Shown here one piece after another: positions 1-10,770 of a stretch of 64,000 bases of DNA. The translations under genes were made by a program, and so were the position numbers. How positions within the stretch are numbered: position 1 is the first letter of the stretch; every line of letters begins with the position of its first letter. The notes below the pieces were generated by a model. That model did no database searches. It had not been told where the DNA came from and saw only the letters and a list, made by a program, of their open reading frames with translations. Location: assembly GCF_033115175.1 (NCBI RefSeq), contig NC_084836.1:67480797-67544796 (forward strand), read 5' to 3'. The DNA comes from Lepus europaeus (taxonomy: Eukaryota; Chordata; Mammalia; Lagomorpha; Leporidae).

Positions 1-371
1 AGTCAGCATCCTGTGCCTGCTGCAGACCTAGGAGCATCTTCTATCCAGGAAGCGCTTCTGCCCCCAGCCACCCACATCTGGTATCACGGGTGGGGCTGGT
101 GGGAAGCGAAGCTATTTTTGCAGTGGTTGACGGGCCCGTGGCAAGCAGGGGGCTGGTGCCATTTCTGTCACCAGGGCACTCAGGGCAGGGAAAGTTCCTG
201 ACCTCGCTCTCGGCGGTTAAGGGGTCGGCAGGAGAAGGCAAGGCCGTAGCTCGGGGGATCTCATTTTCTCCTCCAAACCCCAGCTCAGTGGTGTGGGGAG
301 AGGACAGCAGGAGGGGCGAAAGCCCGGCTACACGGCATCCCTACCCGAGCCCACCAGAACTTTCTGCTCAC

Positions 372-447
372 CTTGCCCGGGGGGCCGCTCCTCCTGCTCC
401 CCCCCCAGGCCTCCCCTTCTCCGCACATGGGCTCCGCCTGGCTCCAT
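372..447 (-). CDS. SOAT2: SOAT2 (ACAT2) first coding exon, partial gene
   Basis: SOAT2 is the endoplasmic-reticulum acyl-CoA:cholesterol O-acyltransferase of enterocytes and liver, which makes cholesteryl esters for lipoproteins. Only the first coding exon is in the window. The start ATG (447-445) sits in a good context (ACCATGG) and encodes a peptide beginning MEPGGA with a later GLGGE block, as I recall the human SOAT2 N terminus. The exon gives 25 codons plus one base and ends at a GTGAGC donor (371-370). No catalytic or membrane segment is visible because these lie in later exons beyond base 1; I could not find exon 2 in bases 1-371. Support comes from synteny: in human, SOAT2 follows IGFBP6 closely on the same strand, as here. 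The N terminus is short and poorly conserved, so the call leans partly on position. Confidence 0.78.
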
Positions 448-1424
448 GGTGTGGCTCTCCAATCTCGAGGGGGCAGCCAGCTGCTGTGCCCGCTGCTTCC
501 TGGCTCAGCACGCCCTGCTCCGTGCTTGTCCCCACTCGGCTCCCGGCTGTCAGCTCCAAGGACTAAAGTCCTTTTAGGAGGAGGGGGCCTCTGGGAACAT
601 GATAGGTTATCTAAGAGCAGCGCTTCTGCAGGGCCAGCCTCATCCCTCCAGCTCCCCAACCACCAGCAGGCCGCGGCCTGGCTCCAAGCCGGGAGGGGGA
701 CTTTGCCTCCCCGGGGCTTATCGCCTGCGGCACTGCTGGCCTTCCAGGCTGTCAACAGGCAGGCTGAAGGTCGGGCAGGACTCAGAGACATCCTTGTGGC
801 CCAGGCATTCAGCTGCCTTGGAGCATGGGATCAGTGCGACTGTGGATGCTGGGTGCCAGGGCTCGGCCACATCTGCCCGTGCCTGCACCTGCTGGGGTCA
901 GCGGGTGGGCAGAGAGGAGCGCAAAACAGAGCAGAACTGGGCACACGGGCTGCGCCTGGCATTGTCACATCCACGCAACGGCCATTGTCATGTACTGGCT
1001 GAATGATTTCCAGGCAAGTGACTCAATGTTTATAAGGCATGGTTTTCCTCCTCTGAGACATGGGGAGAGAAAAGAATCCTCCGACCTCACAAGGTGGGTG
1101 TACGTACACCATGAGGCAGAGGCCACGTAACAGTACGAGCGCTGAGAGCTCCCCTTCTCTGGGTTCCTGTGGGGGGTTAACTATTAATCCTTCTCGTCGT
1201 CTAGTGTCCAAAGTTCAGTGTTGGGAACAAGGTCACCACCTCTGACGGAGGCCTCCCTTCCCCCCAACTCCCAGTGGGGAGCTGGCTGAGGCTTGAGAGC
1301 CAGAAGCGCCTGCCAATGGCTACATCCAGCCTTCCAAGTCCAGAGGGAAGGGCAAGACGAGAGGCCCGGAAGAGGGCCCCGGGGGCTCCAGAGCTGTGAG
1401 AGGTGCACACAGAGACACAGGCTA
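448..1424. promoter_or_regulatory. SOAT2 upstream region / IGFBP6 downstream spacer
   Basis: This spacer of about 1 kb separates the IGFBP6 polyadenylation region from the SOAT2 start codon, both on the minus strand, so it should contain the SOAT2 promoter. I see paired GATA-type motifs around 600-612, an AT-rich FOXA/CDX-like stretch next to an AP-1-like TGAGTCA (minus strand) around 1018-1038, and an HNF1-like palindrome at 1176-1188. Bases around 1005-1065 weakly resemble a MIR fragment. No open frame with family similarity was found. The start site itself is not determined. Confidence 0.5.
1176..1188. promoter_or_regulatory. HNF1-like palindromic site upstream of SOAT2
   Basis: GTTAACTATTAAT matches the HNF1 consensus GTTAATNATTAAC at 11 of 12 defined positions or nearly so, with differences only at positions 6 and 13. 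It lies about 730 bases upstream of the SOAT2 start codon. HNF1 factors are reported activators of human SOAT2 in hepatic and intestinal cells, so a functional site here is plausible, but binding is inferred. Confidence 0.45.
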
Positions 1425-1616
1425 GAGACCCCACACACAGCTTTATTGATACCCCAGGCCAACACCGGAAGGGCCCCCAAGTCGGGCTGGGGGAGGGGCG
1501 GGACAACGTGGCAGGACCTGAAGCTGGAGCCCCAGTGGCTCATCACTCCACAAACAACCCAAGACTGACAGCCCCGTGCTCCTGCCACAGGCCTTGCAGC
1601 TACCCCCACCCCAGCC
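1425..1616 (-). other. IGFBP6: IGFBP6 3' untranslated region with poly(A) signal
   Basis: The sequence downstream of the IGFBP6 stop codon has a canonical AATAAA on the minus strand (plus-strand TTTATT at 1442-1447), so cleavage is expected near 1425. The UTR is short, about 190 bases. Confidence 0.75.
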
Positions 1617-3745
1617 TCAGCCACTGCTCCCCGAGGGGCAGGAGATGCTTCCATTGCCATCCGGAGTTCCGGGCAGGGGCTGGCCCATCCGGTCCACACA
1701 CCAGCAGGGACCTCTGCGCTGTCCCTGGGAGGAGCGGCACTAGAGAGAGAAGAGGCACACAGGTCAGGGAGCAAGGCTTCCAGCAGGGTGGCTGCTGGGC
1801 CAGACTCGGGAACACCTGGGAGGTGGCCCACTGAGTTGAGCCCCTTCTGCTAGGCAGGTGCACAGGCGTGCTCAAAATGCCTCTCCCAAACTGTCAGCAC
1901 CAGCATTACCAGGGGCTGTGCTGGCAAATGTGAGTTTGCAGGCTCAAAGGACATCCAAGTCCCCCTAAGAGCCGTGCAGCCGAGCCGCAGAGCTGGGCCA
2001 CGCCCTAGGAACTTCACAGCCTCTGCTGTAATGCCTGGCTTATGTTTGTGCGGGTCCCCAAGGTGGGAGATCCGTAAAGGCAGAGGCAGGGGCTACTTTG
2101 TCAGCCCCGGCCCTCCCTCCCTGGTGGGAACCTTGTGTCGGCTCACCTGCCGCCGGCGGTAGTAGCCTCGGTGGTCACAATTAGGCACGTAGAGGGGCTG
2201 AGTCCCGCGGAAAATCTCCGTCTGGAGTTGCTGCAACACTGTGTCCAGGTGTCGGCGGCAGGGGCCCTGCGGGGGGGTGGGCAGGCGGGCAGGCAGGTGG
2301 GCAGTGGGTCAGAGCAGCCCTGGCCCAGCTCCACAGCACGGCCGGGCTCCCAGGAGTGATGCTGGACACTTCTCCAAGCCCAGAGCCGGGGAGGGGGGAA
2401 GGGAGGGGGACACTGTCACATGGAAGTCTCCAGGGTTCCCCCAGCCTTGCTGCTCCCCCCCTCCATCCCCAGCCCCAAACGCACCATCTCGGTGTCTTGG
2501 GCACCTCCAGAATTGGTCCCTGGATGGCGCTGTTGGTCTCTGCGGTTCATATCCTGCTTGGGCTTACTCTCCTTAGGATGCTCCTCTACAGCCACGGGAG
2601 GAAGGAGAGAAGAGAGCCCAAGTCAGAGAAGAGCTTGCCCACCTCCACCGGCTCACATGGGAGAAGGCTTAGCAGCAGGAGAAAAAGCGAGGGGTCTAGA
2701 GCCTGCCTTCCCCTTCCCCTTGTCCTGGATCTGGTCTCTCTCCCTGGCAAACAGTCATATTACTATTTCTGCCAATATTCCCCCAGAGTGATTCTAAGGC
2801 TTTCACTAATGGGGGCCGGTGCTGTGGCTTAGCGGGTAAAGCCGCCACTTGCACTGCCAGCATCCCATATGGGCGCCAGTTCGAGTCCCGGCTGCTCCAC
2901 TTCCAATCCAGCTCTCTGCTATGGCCTGGGAAAGCAGCAAAAGATGGCCCAAGTCCTTGGTCCCCTGCACCCCTGTGGGAGACCCAGAAGAAGCTCCTGG
3001 CTCCTGGCTTCGGATCAGCACTGCTACAGCCTTTGGCGGCCATTTGAGGAGAGAACCAGTGGATGGAAGACCTCTCTCTGCCTCTCTGTACCTCTGCCTT
3101 TCAAATAAATAAATGTCAAAAAAAAAAAAAAAAAAAACTTTCACTAAGTGAGGCGAAAAGATGATTATTCCACTCGTAGCCAGAAGGGGGTGCCCCAAGT
3201 CAGGGAGATGGGGCAGAAAAGCAAATGGCGTAGGTCATCAGGGACCCAAGTGGAATGTGTGGCCCGGCTCTGAACCCGCGGTGACTCAACCCACCCCTCC
3301 CAGGCCTGAGACGTGGTTCCTTTTGGGGACCTCTCCCTGCTGGGCCCCTGTGGCTCAGCCCCGCTCCACCCCAGGGGTCCCGGGAGCCTTTGTTTGCCAG
3401 GATGAGCTGAGCATGGGTTGCAAAGGTGCAGGGGGTGAGGCGGCTCCTGGCTCCTGGCCCCTGGAGAAAGCTTCTAGGGGTGCTGGGGTGAGTGGAGCAC
3501 TGGGGAGGAGTGAGGGAAAAGTCGGAGCCAGGAAAAGGCAGGGAGGGGAGTGGGCACTGCTTAGAACTTGCCCCAGTCGTAAAGTGAAAGATCGTATCTC
3601 CAAAGGGACCCTGGCTCCCTCTCCAAGCCAGAAGCAAACTCCCATCTGCCCACTACTTGCAACCCAGGAGCGTTTCCCCAGAGACCCCCATCTCATCCCT
3701 CTTGCTCGGGGTATCCCTCCCTCTGAGAACCATGTGTCCGTGTCC

Positions 3746-3788
<43 letters not shown>

Positions 3789-4981
3789 CCCTCCACCGAG
3801 CAGCCAACGTTTCAGCCGGCTCAGAGCAGCCTTCTCCCACCCGCCCCAACCACGCCTTCCGGGAGGCCCCTAGACGCCAGGTCTGAAGCATTTGGGAGGG
3901 AAAGAAACTCCCAAGTGAATTTCCCATCTCTTGCCGTGGAAGAAACCCGAGGAACTCTGCTGCCTCTGGGCGGGGGCGGGAGGTGGTTTGCATTTCTGCC
4001 ATCCCCACCTCCCTGCTGCCCCCACCTTTGGGGTGCTGACTCACTCCTGTCCCAGCTCCAAAGAGCCCACCTTCTATTCTTCTTTTGGGACAGGGTGGGT
4101 AGGCGGATGGGAGCAGGTTTAAGTCATAACCCTGATCCGACAGACTCCCTCTTTCCCTATCTCTTTGTCCATCTCCCAGGCTCTCCAGGGCTGCCTCCCT
4201 GTCCCTAGTCCGGTTTACTGCAACTCTGGACTCAGGGCATCTTCCGTTTTAGACCCCAAGTTCCTGTGCTTCCAACAGTGCATTAAAAGGGAGGCACCGT
4301 CACCGTGTGCAGAATGTAGGAGTCTGAGGATCGCGTCCCTCCTACTTGGGCATCTTGGGATGCGGGAGCTAGGCCAGCAAGGGTGCAGGGACGACCCCTG
4401 AAACCCTCCATGCCCCAAGCCCAAAAAAAAAAAAAACACCAAAAAACTCCAAACGCTGCGAGCCCAGATATCTATCTCCCGGCTCTTCCCCGGGTTCCCT
4501 GGCCACACCCAGGCTTCCAGCGGCTCCCCACGCTTGCCCCATCCTCTCCCCGAAATGTGTGGGGCCGGAGTGGAGAAGGCGACCCCCGGCTGGGACCGCA
4601 CTTCCCCAGGACCCCCCGCGGGGGCGGGGCGGGGGCGGGGCGCGCACTCACCCGAGGGCGCGCGGGCTTCGCGGCAGCTGCCCCGGCCCAGCAGCAAGCG
4701 CCCGCAGAGGCGCCTCGTCGTCCTTGGGCGGCAGGCACTGCAGTCCGGGGGCGCAGTAAGGGGTGTAGACCCCGCAGTGCTGCCCCTCTTTCCTGAGACA
4801 GCCCCGGGCTTCCGTACAGCGCTCCGCCGGCGGCGCCCCATCCTCCTCCACGCAGCCCTCGGGGACAAGCCGCCTGCGCCCCCTGCCCGCAGCCCCGGCA
4901 CCTCGCCAAGGCCCCTCCTGGGCGGGCGGCGAGCTGTAGAGTTAGCAGCAGCAGCAGCGGCAGCAGCCCGGGGGCGGTCAT
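1617..4981 (-). CDS. IGFBP6: Insulin-like growth factor-binding protein 6
   Basis: Secreted IGFBP that binds IGF-II in preference to IGF-I and limits its signalling. Coding exons: 4981-4652, 2585-2485, 2266-2147 and 1739-1617, with standard GT-AG junctions. Exon 1 encodes a leucine-rich signal peptide (about residues 1-25) and the N-terminal IGFBP domain; ten cysteines are visible, matching IGFBP6, which has fewer than the twelve of its relatives. Exon 2 encodes a short variable linker. Exons 3-4 encode the thyroglobulin type-1 domain (CRRHLD, VPNCDHRG, CWCVD motifs) and a C terminus ending GSSG. As written, exon 1 contains two extra single bases, one in the G run at 4861-4864 and one in AA at 4696-4697. 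Each shifts the frame; without them the gene encodes about 223 residues (human 240). Sequencing error is likelier than gene loss because every other exon is intact. The mRNA would terminate early if the insertions are real. Confidence 0.93.
2810..3137 (+). mobile_element. CSINE (C repeat), full length, with target-site duplication
   Basis: tRNA-derived head with Pol III A- and B-box-like sequences (GTTCGAGTCC), followed by the CSINE body, a CT-rich segment, AATAAATAAA and an A tail. It is flanked by a perfect 10-base direct repeat CTTTCACTAA (2800-2809 and 3138-3147), the mark of L1-mediated insertion. Confidence 0.93.
3747..3786. repeat. 40-base poly-C homopolymer
   Basis: Uninterrupted run of 40 cytosines inside IGFBP6 intron 1 (poly-G on the transcribed-gene strand). 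Such runs can form i-motif/G-quadruplex structures and their length is often misassembled. Confidence 0.97.
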
Positions 4982-5100
4982 GGTCAGGATTTTTTACCCC
5001 GTCCACTCCTCCCAGAGCGGTCGCAAAGCGGCTGCTGGCCGCCGCCACCCTCGGCCTTAAGTAGCCGCCGGCCGGGGGCCGGGCCCTTTAAGAGCCAGGT
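4560..5100 (-). promoter_or_regulatory. IGFBP6: IGFBP6 CpG-rich promoter and first exon
   Basis: The sequence around and just upstream of the IGFBP6 start codon is very GC- and CpG-rich, with GGGGCGGGGC Sp1-type boxes in the start of intron 1 (4621-4640). An AT-containing TTAAAG element lies about 110 bases upstream of the ATG (near 5087-5093, minus strand) but is not a clear TATA box. The transcription start is not determined. Confidence 0.55.
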
Positions 5101-6449
5101 GAAGGGGGGGGGGAGAAGGCAGGAGCATTCCCTAAACTGGGAGGGACCCGAGAGGCTCCCCCCAACCTGGGTCCTCCTCTCCGCCCCCCCAGTTTCCATT
5201 TACTTCCCGAATTGCTCTGATTTTTCTTGCTGTGTTCCTGGGAACCTCGCCCAGAATTTGGGAGCTGAACAGCTGGCAGGAGGGGCTGGAGGGCGGAGAG
5301 GGTGGGAGAAGGGGAGGTCGGGTGTGGGGTGAGGGCAGAGCCTGAAGTCGAGTTAGTGAGCGAGCGGGTAGGAAGATGCGGCCGTGCTGCGGGGCGAGGG
5401 GAGCGCGAGAGGGTGCGGCAGATGCTGCGGGGCTCCAGGAGAGACGGCTGCGGTGGGCGGTGGGGTTTTGGGATAGCCCGCTGTGGATGGCAGATAGCAG
5501 GCTGGGGCTTGCAGAGGAAGTGCAGGGAGAGGGGTGAAGGCAGCCGGGACACCCTGGGGTAAGGTGATCGGAGTTGTAGGAGGAGCAGAGGTGACCCCGG
5601 CAGGGTGGGACAGCGTGGGGGGGGGGGGGGAGGAATCCACCTGGCACAGGCTGTGGAAACCCGGAGCAGTGGGCTGGGTAAAGTGGGATCTGGAAGCGTG
5701 GGAAGGGGCTGCAGTGCAAAGGTGAGGTTCGGCCAACACCTGGGAGAGGGGAAAGGGGGAGTTGGGGGGGAGGCAAAAGCTAGAGGAACTGGCATTCCTG
5801 ATGTTCTTGGGATCTGCCCGCCCCTCCGTTCCTCTTCTTTCCCAGACTTCTCTCCCCCACCCCGCCCCTGCAGCCATCCCTGGGGTCTTTCTCATTGTTC
5901 TGCTGTGCTGTGTGGGGGCAGAGGGGGCTCCGCAGAGGCGCGGAACTGGGCACTTCTGCCTGCTGTCACCCCTCGCTGCCCAAGGCAGGGCCGCTCCGGT
6001 CCCCAGCTCTAGCAGCTCCGTGCATTGCTACAGGGAGGAAAACGGACGTTTCTTTTGCACAACCCCCGCCCCGCCCGCCCCGCCCGCACCCGCCAGCTCC
6101 GAGTTATGTAACAGCCATCTCATTCTTTCCTAAAACAAGGGCTTGGGGTAGTGACTAAGTTTAACTTCTGGGCCCCTGAGCGGTGTTTCTCTGTCACCCA
6201 GAAATACTGGCTCAGTTCAGACAGACAGGAAAAGGAGGCGGCGGCTGACCCCAGGGTGGGGAGCTTGGTGTTGTTCCTCAAAGCTCGGTTCCCTGTCAGC
6301 GGAGCCCAATCAAAATAACGAGGACAAGGTTTGAGGGTAAGGGAAAAGAGAAGGTGCACCCTGTGGACAGATGAGGGGCAGCAGGCGTCCATCTCAAGAA
6401 CTAGCCCCTGCTGCTGAATGAGGGTGCTTTGGGACTCCCCCCCCCTCAG
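5101..6449. other. Intergenic, GC-rich, no gene recognised
   Basis: Upstream flank of IGFBP6. GC- and purine-rich sequence with G runs, no family-like open frame, no splice-consistent exon and no recognisable repeat. It may hold distal promoter elements. Confidence 0.5.
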
Positions 6450-6714
6450 ATTTATTTATTTTAAAGTCAGAGTTACAGAGAGAGAGAGAGAGATCGATCC
6501 TCCATTCGTTGGTTCATGCAGATGCCCCCAAAGGTCATGGCTGGGCCAGGCTGAGGCCAGGAGCCAGGAGCTCCCTCGGACGCAGGTGGCAGGGGTCCAA
6601 GCACTTGGGCCATCTTTGCTGCTTCTCTCAGGCGGTTAGCAGGGAGCTGCATTGGAAGGGGAGCGGCCAGCACAAGAACTGGTGCTGTGCCCACTCTACC
6701 ACGATGCTGGCCCC
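6450..6714 (-). mobile_element. CSINE, diverged
   Basis: Minus-orientation copy: reversed A tail (TTTATTTATTTT), GA microsatellite, then the body ending in the head-like GATGCTGGCCCC. It shows internal deletions relative to full copies in this window. Confidence 0.85.
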
Positions 6715-7411
6715 AGTCTTGAGGCTGTTAGGGAGGCTTCAAATGATGTGGGAGAACTAAGAGGGAAGATTAGACAGGGAGAGGTAAGCTGGAAGTTCTG
6801 CCAGCCCTGCACGGTAACTCTGTCTACCCCTCCTCTGTCAAGGCCCACTTTCCATCAGACACCTGTTTCTCACCTGGGACCAGGAAGGAGGAGACACCAT
6901 GATGGCCACGTGGAAGTTAGGTGTGCCTGGCTCGGGCATGTGGGTGTGGCTACTGCTAGCCTGCTGGGGCTTCCTATTTCCTATGACCTGAGCTCCTGCT
7001 CCCTCCCAGCAGGAGTCCCCTTTGAGATCAGGATGAATTTTGAATGCTGGTTCCCTAACTCCAACATTGAAATCCGATATTGCTCTGGTTAAGAAACTCC
7101 AATCATGAGCCAAATATCTCCTGGGGGCTCACAGGGTGCCTTAGGCTTGGTGATGAACCCTAGACGTGGTGGCAGAACCCCCCCCCTGGAAAGTAATCAG
7201 GGTGCTGGGGCAGTTGTATCAGATATGGGAGGAGACTTCAGGTCTAGGGGCTGAGGTGGAGACCTACAGGGGGTACAGAAAGAAGACCTTGGGTCACCAG
7301 ATCTCACCTAATGCTGAGGTTCAACAGGAGTGCTTGAATGTGCTTCGTCTCCTCAGGTTACAGAGAGACTTTCTGCGCCCATTCCCTGGACTCTTAATAA
7401 TTGGGAAACTC
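6715..7411. other. Intergenic, nothing recognised
   Basis: About 700 bases between two CSINEs. I found no gene-like frame or repeat I can name. Confidence 0.4.
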
Positions 7412-7745
7412 TTTTTTTAAAAAACTTATTTATTTATTTGAAAGTCAAAGTTACACACAGAGAGAAGGAGAGGCAGAAAGAGAGATAGGTCTTCCATCTG
7501 TTAGTTGACTCCCCAATTGGCTGCAACAGCCAGAGCTGAGCTGATCTGAAGCCAGGAGCCAGGAGTCAGGAGCTTCTTCTGGGTCTCCCATGCATGTGCA
7601 GAGGCCCAAGGACTTGGAACATTTTCCACTGCTTTCCCAGGAGAGCTGGATCGGAAGTGGAGCAGCTGGGACTCGAACTGTCACCCATATGGGATGCTGG
7701 CACTGCAGGCGGTGGCTTTACCCACTATGCCACAGCGCTGGTCCC
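7412..7745 (-). mobile_element. CSINE, near full length
   Basis: Minus-orientation copy from a T/A-rich tail through the purine-rich tract to a complete reversed head ending GCCACAGCGCTGGTCCC. Confidence 0.9.
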
Positions 7746-9576
7746 TTTGGAAAATCTTAAAGTAGACGGTTATAACTAAGAATCTTGGTGTCCTTTGCAA
7801 CACTGTCTGGCCAAAACACAAACTGGAGAATGCAGAAACCTGGTTGTTCAATGGGCCTTTCCACTTGAATGCTTTCTCACAACTCAGTGTCTGCAGGAGC
7901 AGCAGAAAGGACCAGGGGTTTCTTACGTACGGCCTTTAAGGTGCTGTATCAACACTTCACTCACAAAAGGAGCTGTAGCTCTGTCGTGAACACAAGGGAG
8001 CAGCAGATAGATACAGAGCGTGAGCTACTACGGGGTGGTCCTGTACCACCCCAAGCTCGGCATGTCCCGATACTGGGACCATCCCCAGGGGGGGTACCAG
8101 ATCCTCCCCTGCACTCTTAGAATGTGATTCTTCTGTCCCTCCTATTATCCCATGACACCACCCTTTAAACCTCCGGTCCCCCTGGGGGACAGCCCAATTG
8201 GAGTCACAGTGGGGGGCCCCCTAGTGGCCAAATGTGAGCATGCTCTGTTCTCTGAGAGGCATGGTAATGGAGATACTGGGCCAAAGTACATGTCCCTTTC
8301 TCCACACCTTGATTAAGGCATTGTAAGCAAAAGCTAGGGAGGTTTACCAGAGGATCCTGCCAAATTCTCTGGGAAGTTTCAGGCCCTAATTCTGATCTTT
8401 GACCTGACCCGGGCCGGCCTCCACATTGTTATACACTGGCTGAACGGCACATCTGGGCTGAAACTGGACTGATTCAGTGCTCATTCTCTGGCGGTTCAGC
8501 AGCCTGAGCGCTGTAGGGGCTTCGGCAGTTCTCACAGCTGCACTCGACTGGCATTCTCAGAGGGGTCAGCCCAGCATGGCGGCGCAGATGAGAAAACACA
8601 CGGTGAAACCTGCAAACGGCGATTAAGTCGGAGAGGTGGCACGGGATAAGGGTGAGAACGCAAGACTGAATTTGTTATTAGGGAGTTTCAGAAATGGACC
8701 CCGGACTCCCACAAGCCAGATGGTAGCGATGGTATCCTGCTCTGGTGTAAAGGCCTACGGGAAAATGCTTCAGATGTGGGAACCTGGGATGCTGGTGCAA
8801 GCAGCATCCTACCCAAAGGACCCAGCTGGTCCATGCCTGCAGTGAAACAGAGATGGTCATTGGAAATGGGACCATGCTCAGCTCTGAAGGGAGAAGACTC
8901 CCAGTTCTCTCGTGGCTTTGTGTGAAGACTGATGGGACTTGGGGACCCAGGGGGCTCCCACAACCCAAATGAGCATCTCGTGCCAGGAGCCCTGGGTGAT
9001 GACGGACACTGTAGGTGGTTAATACGGGAGCCACCTACTCAGGAGTGAACTCCTGTGGAGGAGATCTGTCCTCGAAGGGTTGTGTTGTCATGGCAGTTGA
9101 TTGTAGGACTCAGAAACTTCCTTTGCCTTTCGTCTGTCAATAGAAGTTGTTCTTGTCTCCCATCCCTTTTTTTCCTGAATGCCCAACTCCTTTGCTTGGC
9201 AGGGATTCGCTGTGATCCCTGGGTGCTTCTCTCAGGTTAATTTCTCTCAAGCCTACATTGTTTGTTGTGATGTTAGCACCACGACAAGCCCCAGCCTGGA
9301 TGGCCTTCCTGCTGAAATAAAAAATCGCGTAGATCTTCAAGTCTGGGCTCAGGGGATATCTGTACAGGCCACAGTGCTGACCCCATCACAGCCCTCTTAA
9401 GGGACAAGACAACATTTCCTCACTGACATCAGTACCCTCCTGAAAGCCAGAAGCTATGTGGGGACTCCGACCCTTGATAGATAAATTTCTCTATCATGGA
9501 GTCCCAGGTCCATGTCAGTCTCTCTGAAATGCCCCAAGTCTAACTGTTTTAAAGCCAAATGAGAAATATAGAATGT

Positions 9577-9908
9577 CGGGCAGGCGCTGTGGCATAGTGG
9601 GTAAAGCCACCGCCTGCAGTGCTGGTACCCCATATGACTACTGGTTCAAGTCCCGGCTATTCCTTGATCCAGCTCTCTGCTATGGCCTGGGAAAGTAGTA
9701 GAAGATGGCCCAGGTCCTTGGGCCCCTGCCCCTGCGTGGGAGACCTGGAAGAAGCTCCTGGCTCCTGGCTTCGGACCAGCTCAGCTCTGGCCGTTGCGGC
9801 CATTTGGGGAGTGAATCAGCGAATGGAAGATTTCTCTTTCTCTCTCTGCCTCTGCCTCTCTGTAACTCTGCCTTTCACATAAAATAAGTAAATCTTTTTT
9901 AAAAAAAT
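9577..9908 (+). mobile_element. CSINE inserted in ERV pol
   Basis: Complete plus-orientation CSINE with flanking 13-base duplication AAATATAGAAYGT (9564-9576 and 9909-9921, one mismatch). The retroviral RT reading continues on either side, so this insertion post-dates the provirus. Confidence 0.93.
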
Positions 9909-10448
9909 AAATATAGAACGTTTCAGGACCTCAGGGTTATTAATGAGGCAGTTATTCCACTTCACCCTACACTGACAAATCCTTACAGCATATTAACAAT
10001 ATACCTGAGGGCACTAGGTGACACACCATCCTAGACCTACAGGCCGCCACCCTCTGCATCTGTTAAGCCCATAATCCCAGTACCAGTTTGCCTTTGAATG
10101 GACTGATCCGTCCTCAAATGGAATCCATCAGTATCCTTGGACAGCCCGTCCTCAGGCTTTCATGGAGAGTCCTCATATGTTTGGCAGTGCTCTTGCAAAG
10201 GAATGTAGAGCACTACAATTAAAGACTCGGGCCATTATATAATGTGTGGATGATATTCTCATTCTCAGTCCCTCCAAGGAAGCCTCAGATGGAAATTCCA
10301 TCCAGGTCTTAAACTTTTTAGAGAAACAGGAGCCAAAGTTTTCCCCACCAGAGCTCAGATTTCTAAACACGAGGTAACTTTCCTGGGACATGTTGTGATC
10401 CAAAGAACGTGTGCTCCTTCACTTAAGTGAAAAGAGACCATATTATGT

Positions 10449-10754
10449 ATGGGGCCAGCACGGACAAAGGAACAGCGATGGACAATCCTGGGAGTGGCAG
10501 ATTTTTGTAGGATTTGGATTCCAGGATGTGGGTTAATAGCCAAACCTTTATATGAGGCTTTAAAAGGTCCTGGCACAGACCCGCTTACTTGGACAGGAGA
10601 ACAACAGGAGGCTTTCCAAAGGATTAAAGAGATATTAACAGAGGCTCTGATACTAGGAATCCCTAATTTAGACAGACCATCTACTCTGATTGTAGCAGAG
10701 AAACAGGGAGGAGCTTTGGGTCTGCTCACTAAGAAACCGAGTCCACTTTCATGA
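10449..10754 (+). pseudogene. Retroviral pol fragment, RT connection region
   Basis: The longest uninterrupted pol piece (about 100 codons). It shows WIPG and an EEQ/GEQQ-AF-IK block followed by an EKQGGA segment, the order seen in gammaretroviral reverse transcriptases between the palm and RNase H. It has no independent promoter or start and is flanked by stops, so it is a fossil fragment and not a gene. Confidence 0.85.
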
Positions 10755-10770
10755 TCACTGGCCTACTTTA

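Larger units (their letters stand above)
2586..4651 (-). other. IGFBP6 intron 1
   Basis: The largest IGFBP6 intron. It holds one complete CSINE with target-site duplication (2810-3137), a 40-base cytosine homopolymer (3747-3786) and an A run near 4421-4434. I see no further exon of IGFBP6 or any other gene in it. Confidence 0.7.

Noticed and set aside
1-371. Possible SOAT2 exon 2
   Set aside because: No minus-strand frame shows the expected conserved segment between an AG and a GT signal; exon 2 must lie beyond base 1.
2810-2900. tRNA-like sequence with A and B boxes (and similar at other SINE heads)
   Set aside because: These are the tRNA-derived heads of CSINEs. They lack a complete acceptor stem and sit at the start of SINE copies with A tails.
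3161-4044. Open frames with poly-proline or poly-glycine around 3.7 kb
   Set aside because: The homopolymeric residues are the translation of the poly-C tract in IGFBP6 intron 1, with no splice or domain support.
4421-4445. A run as a poly(A) tail of a processed pseudogene in IGFBP6 intron 1
   Set aside because: No gene-like sequence or target-site duplication precedes it on either strand.
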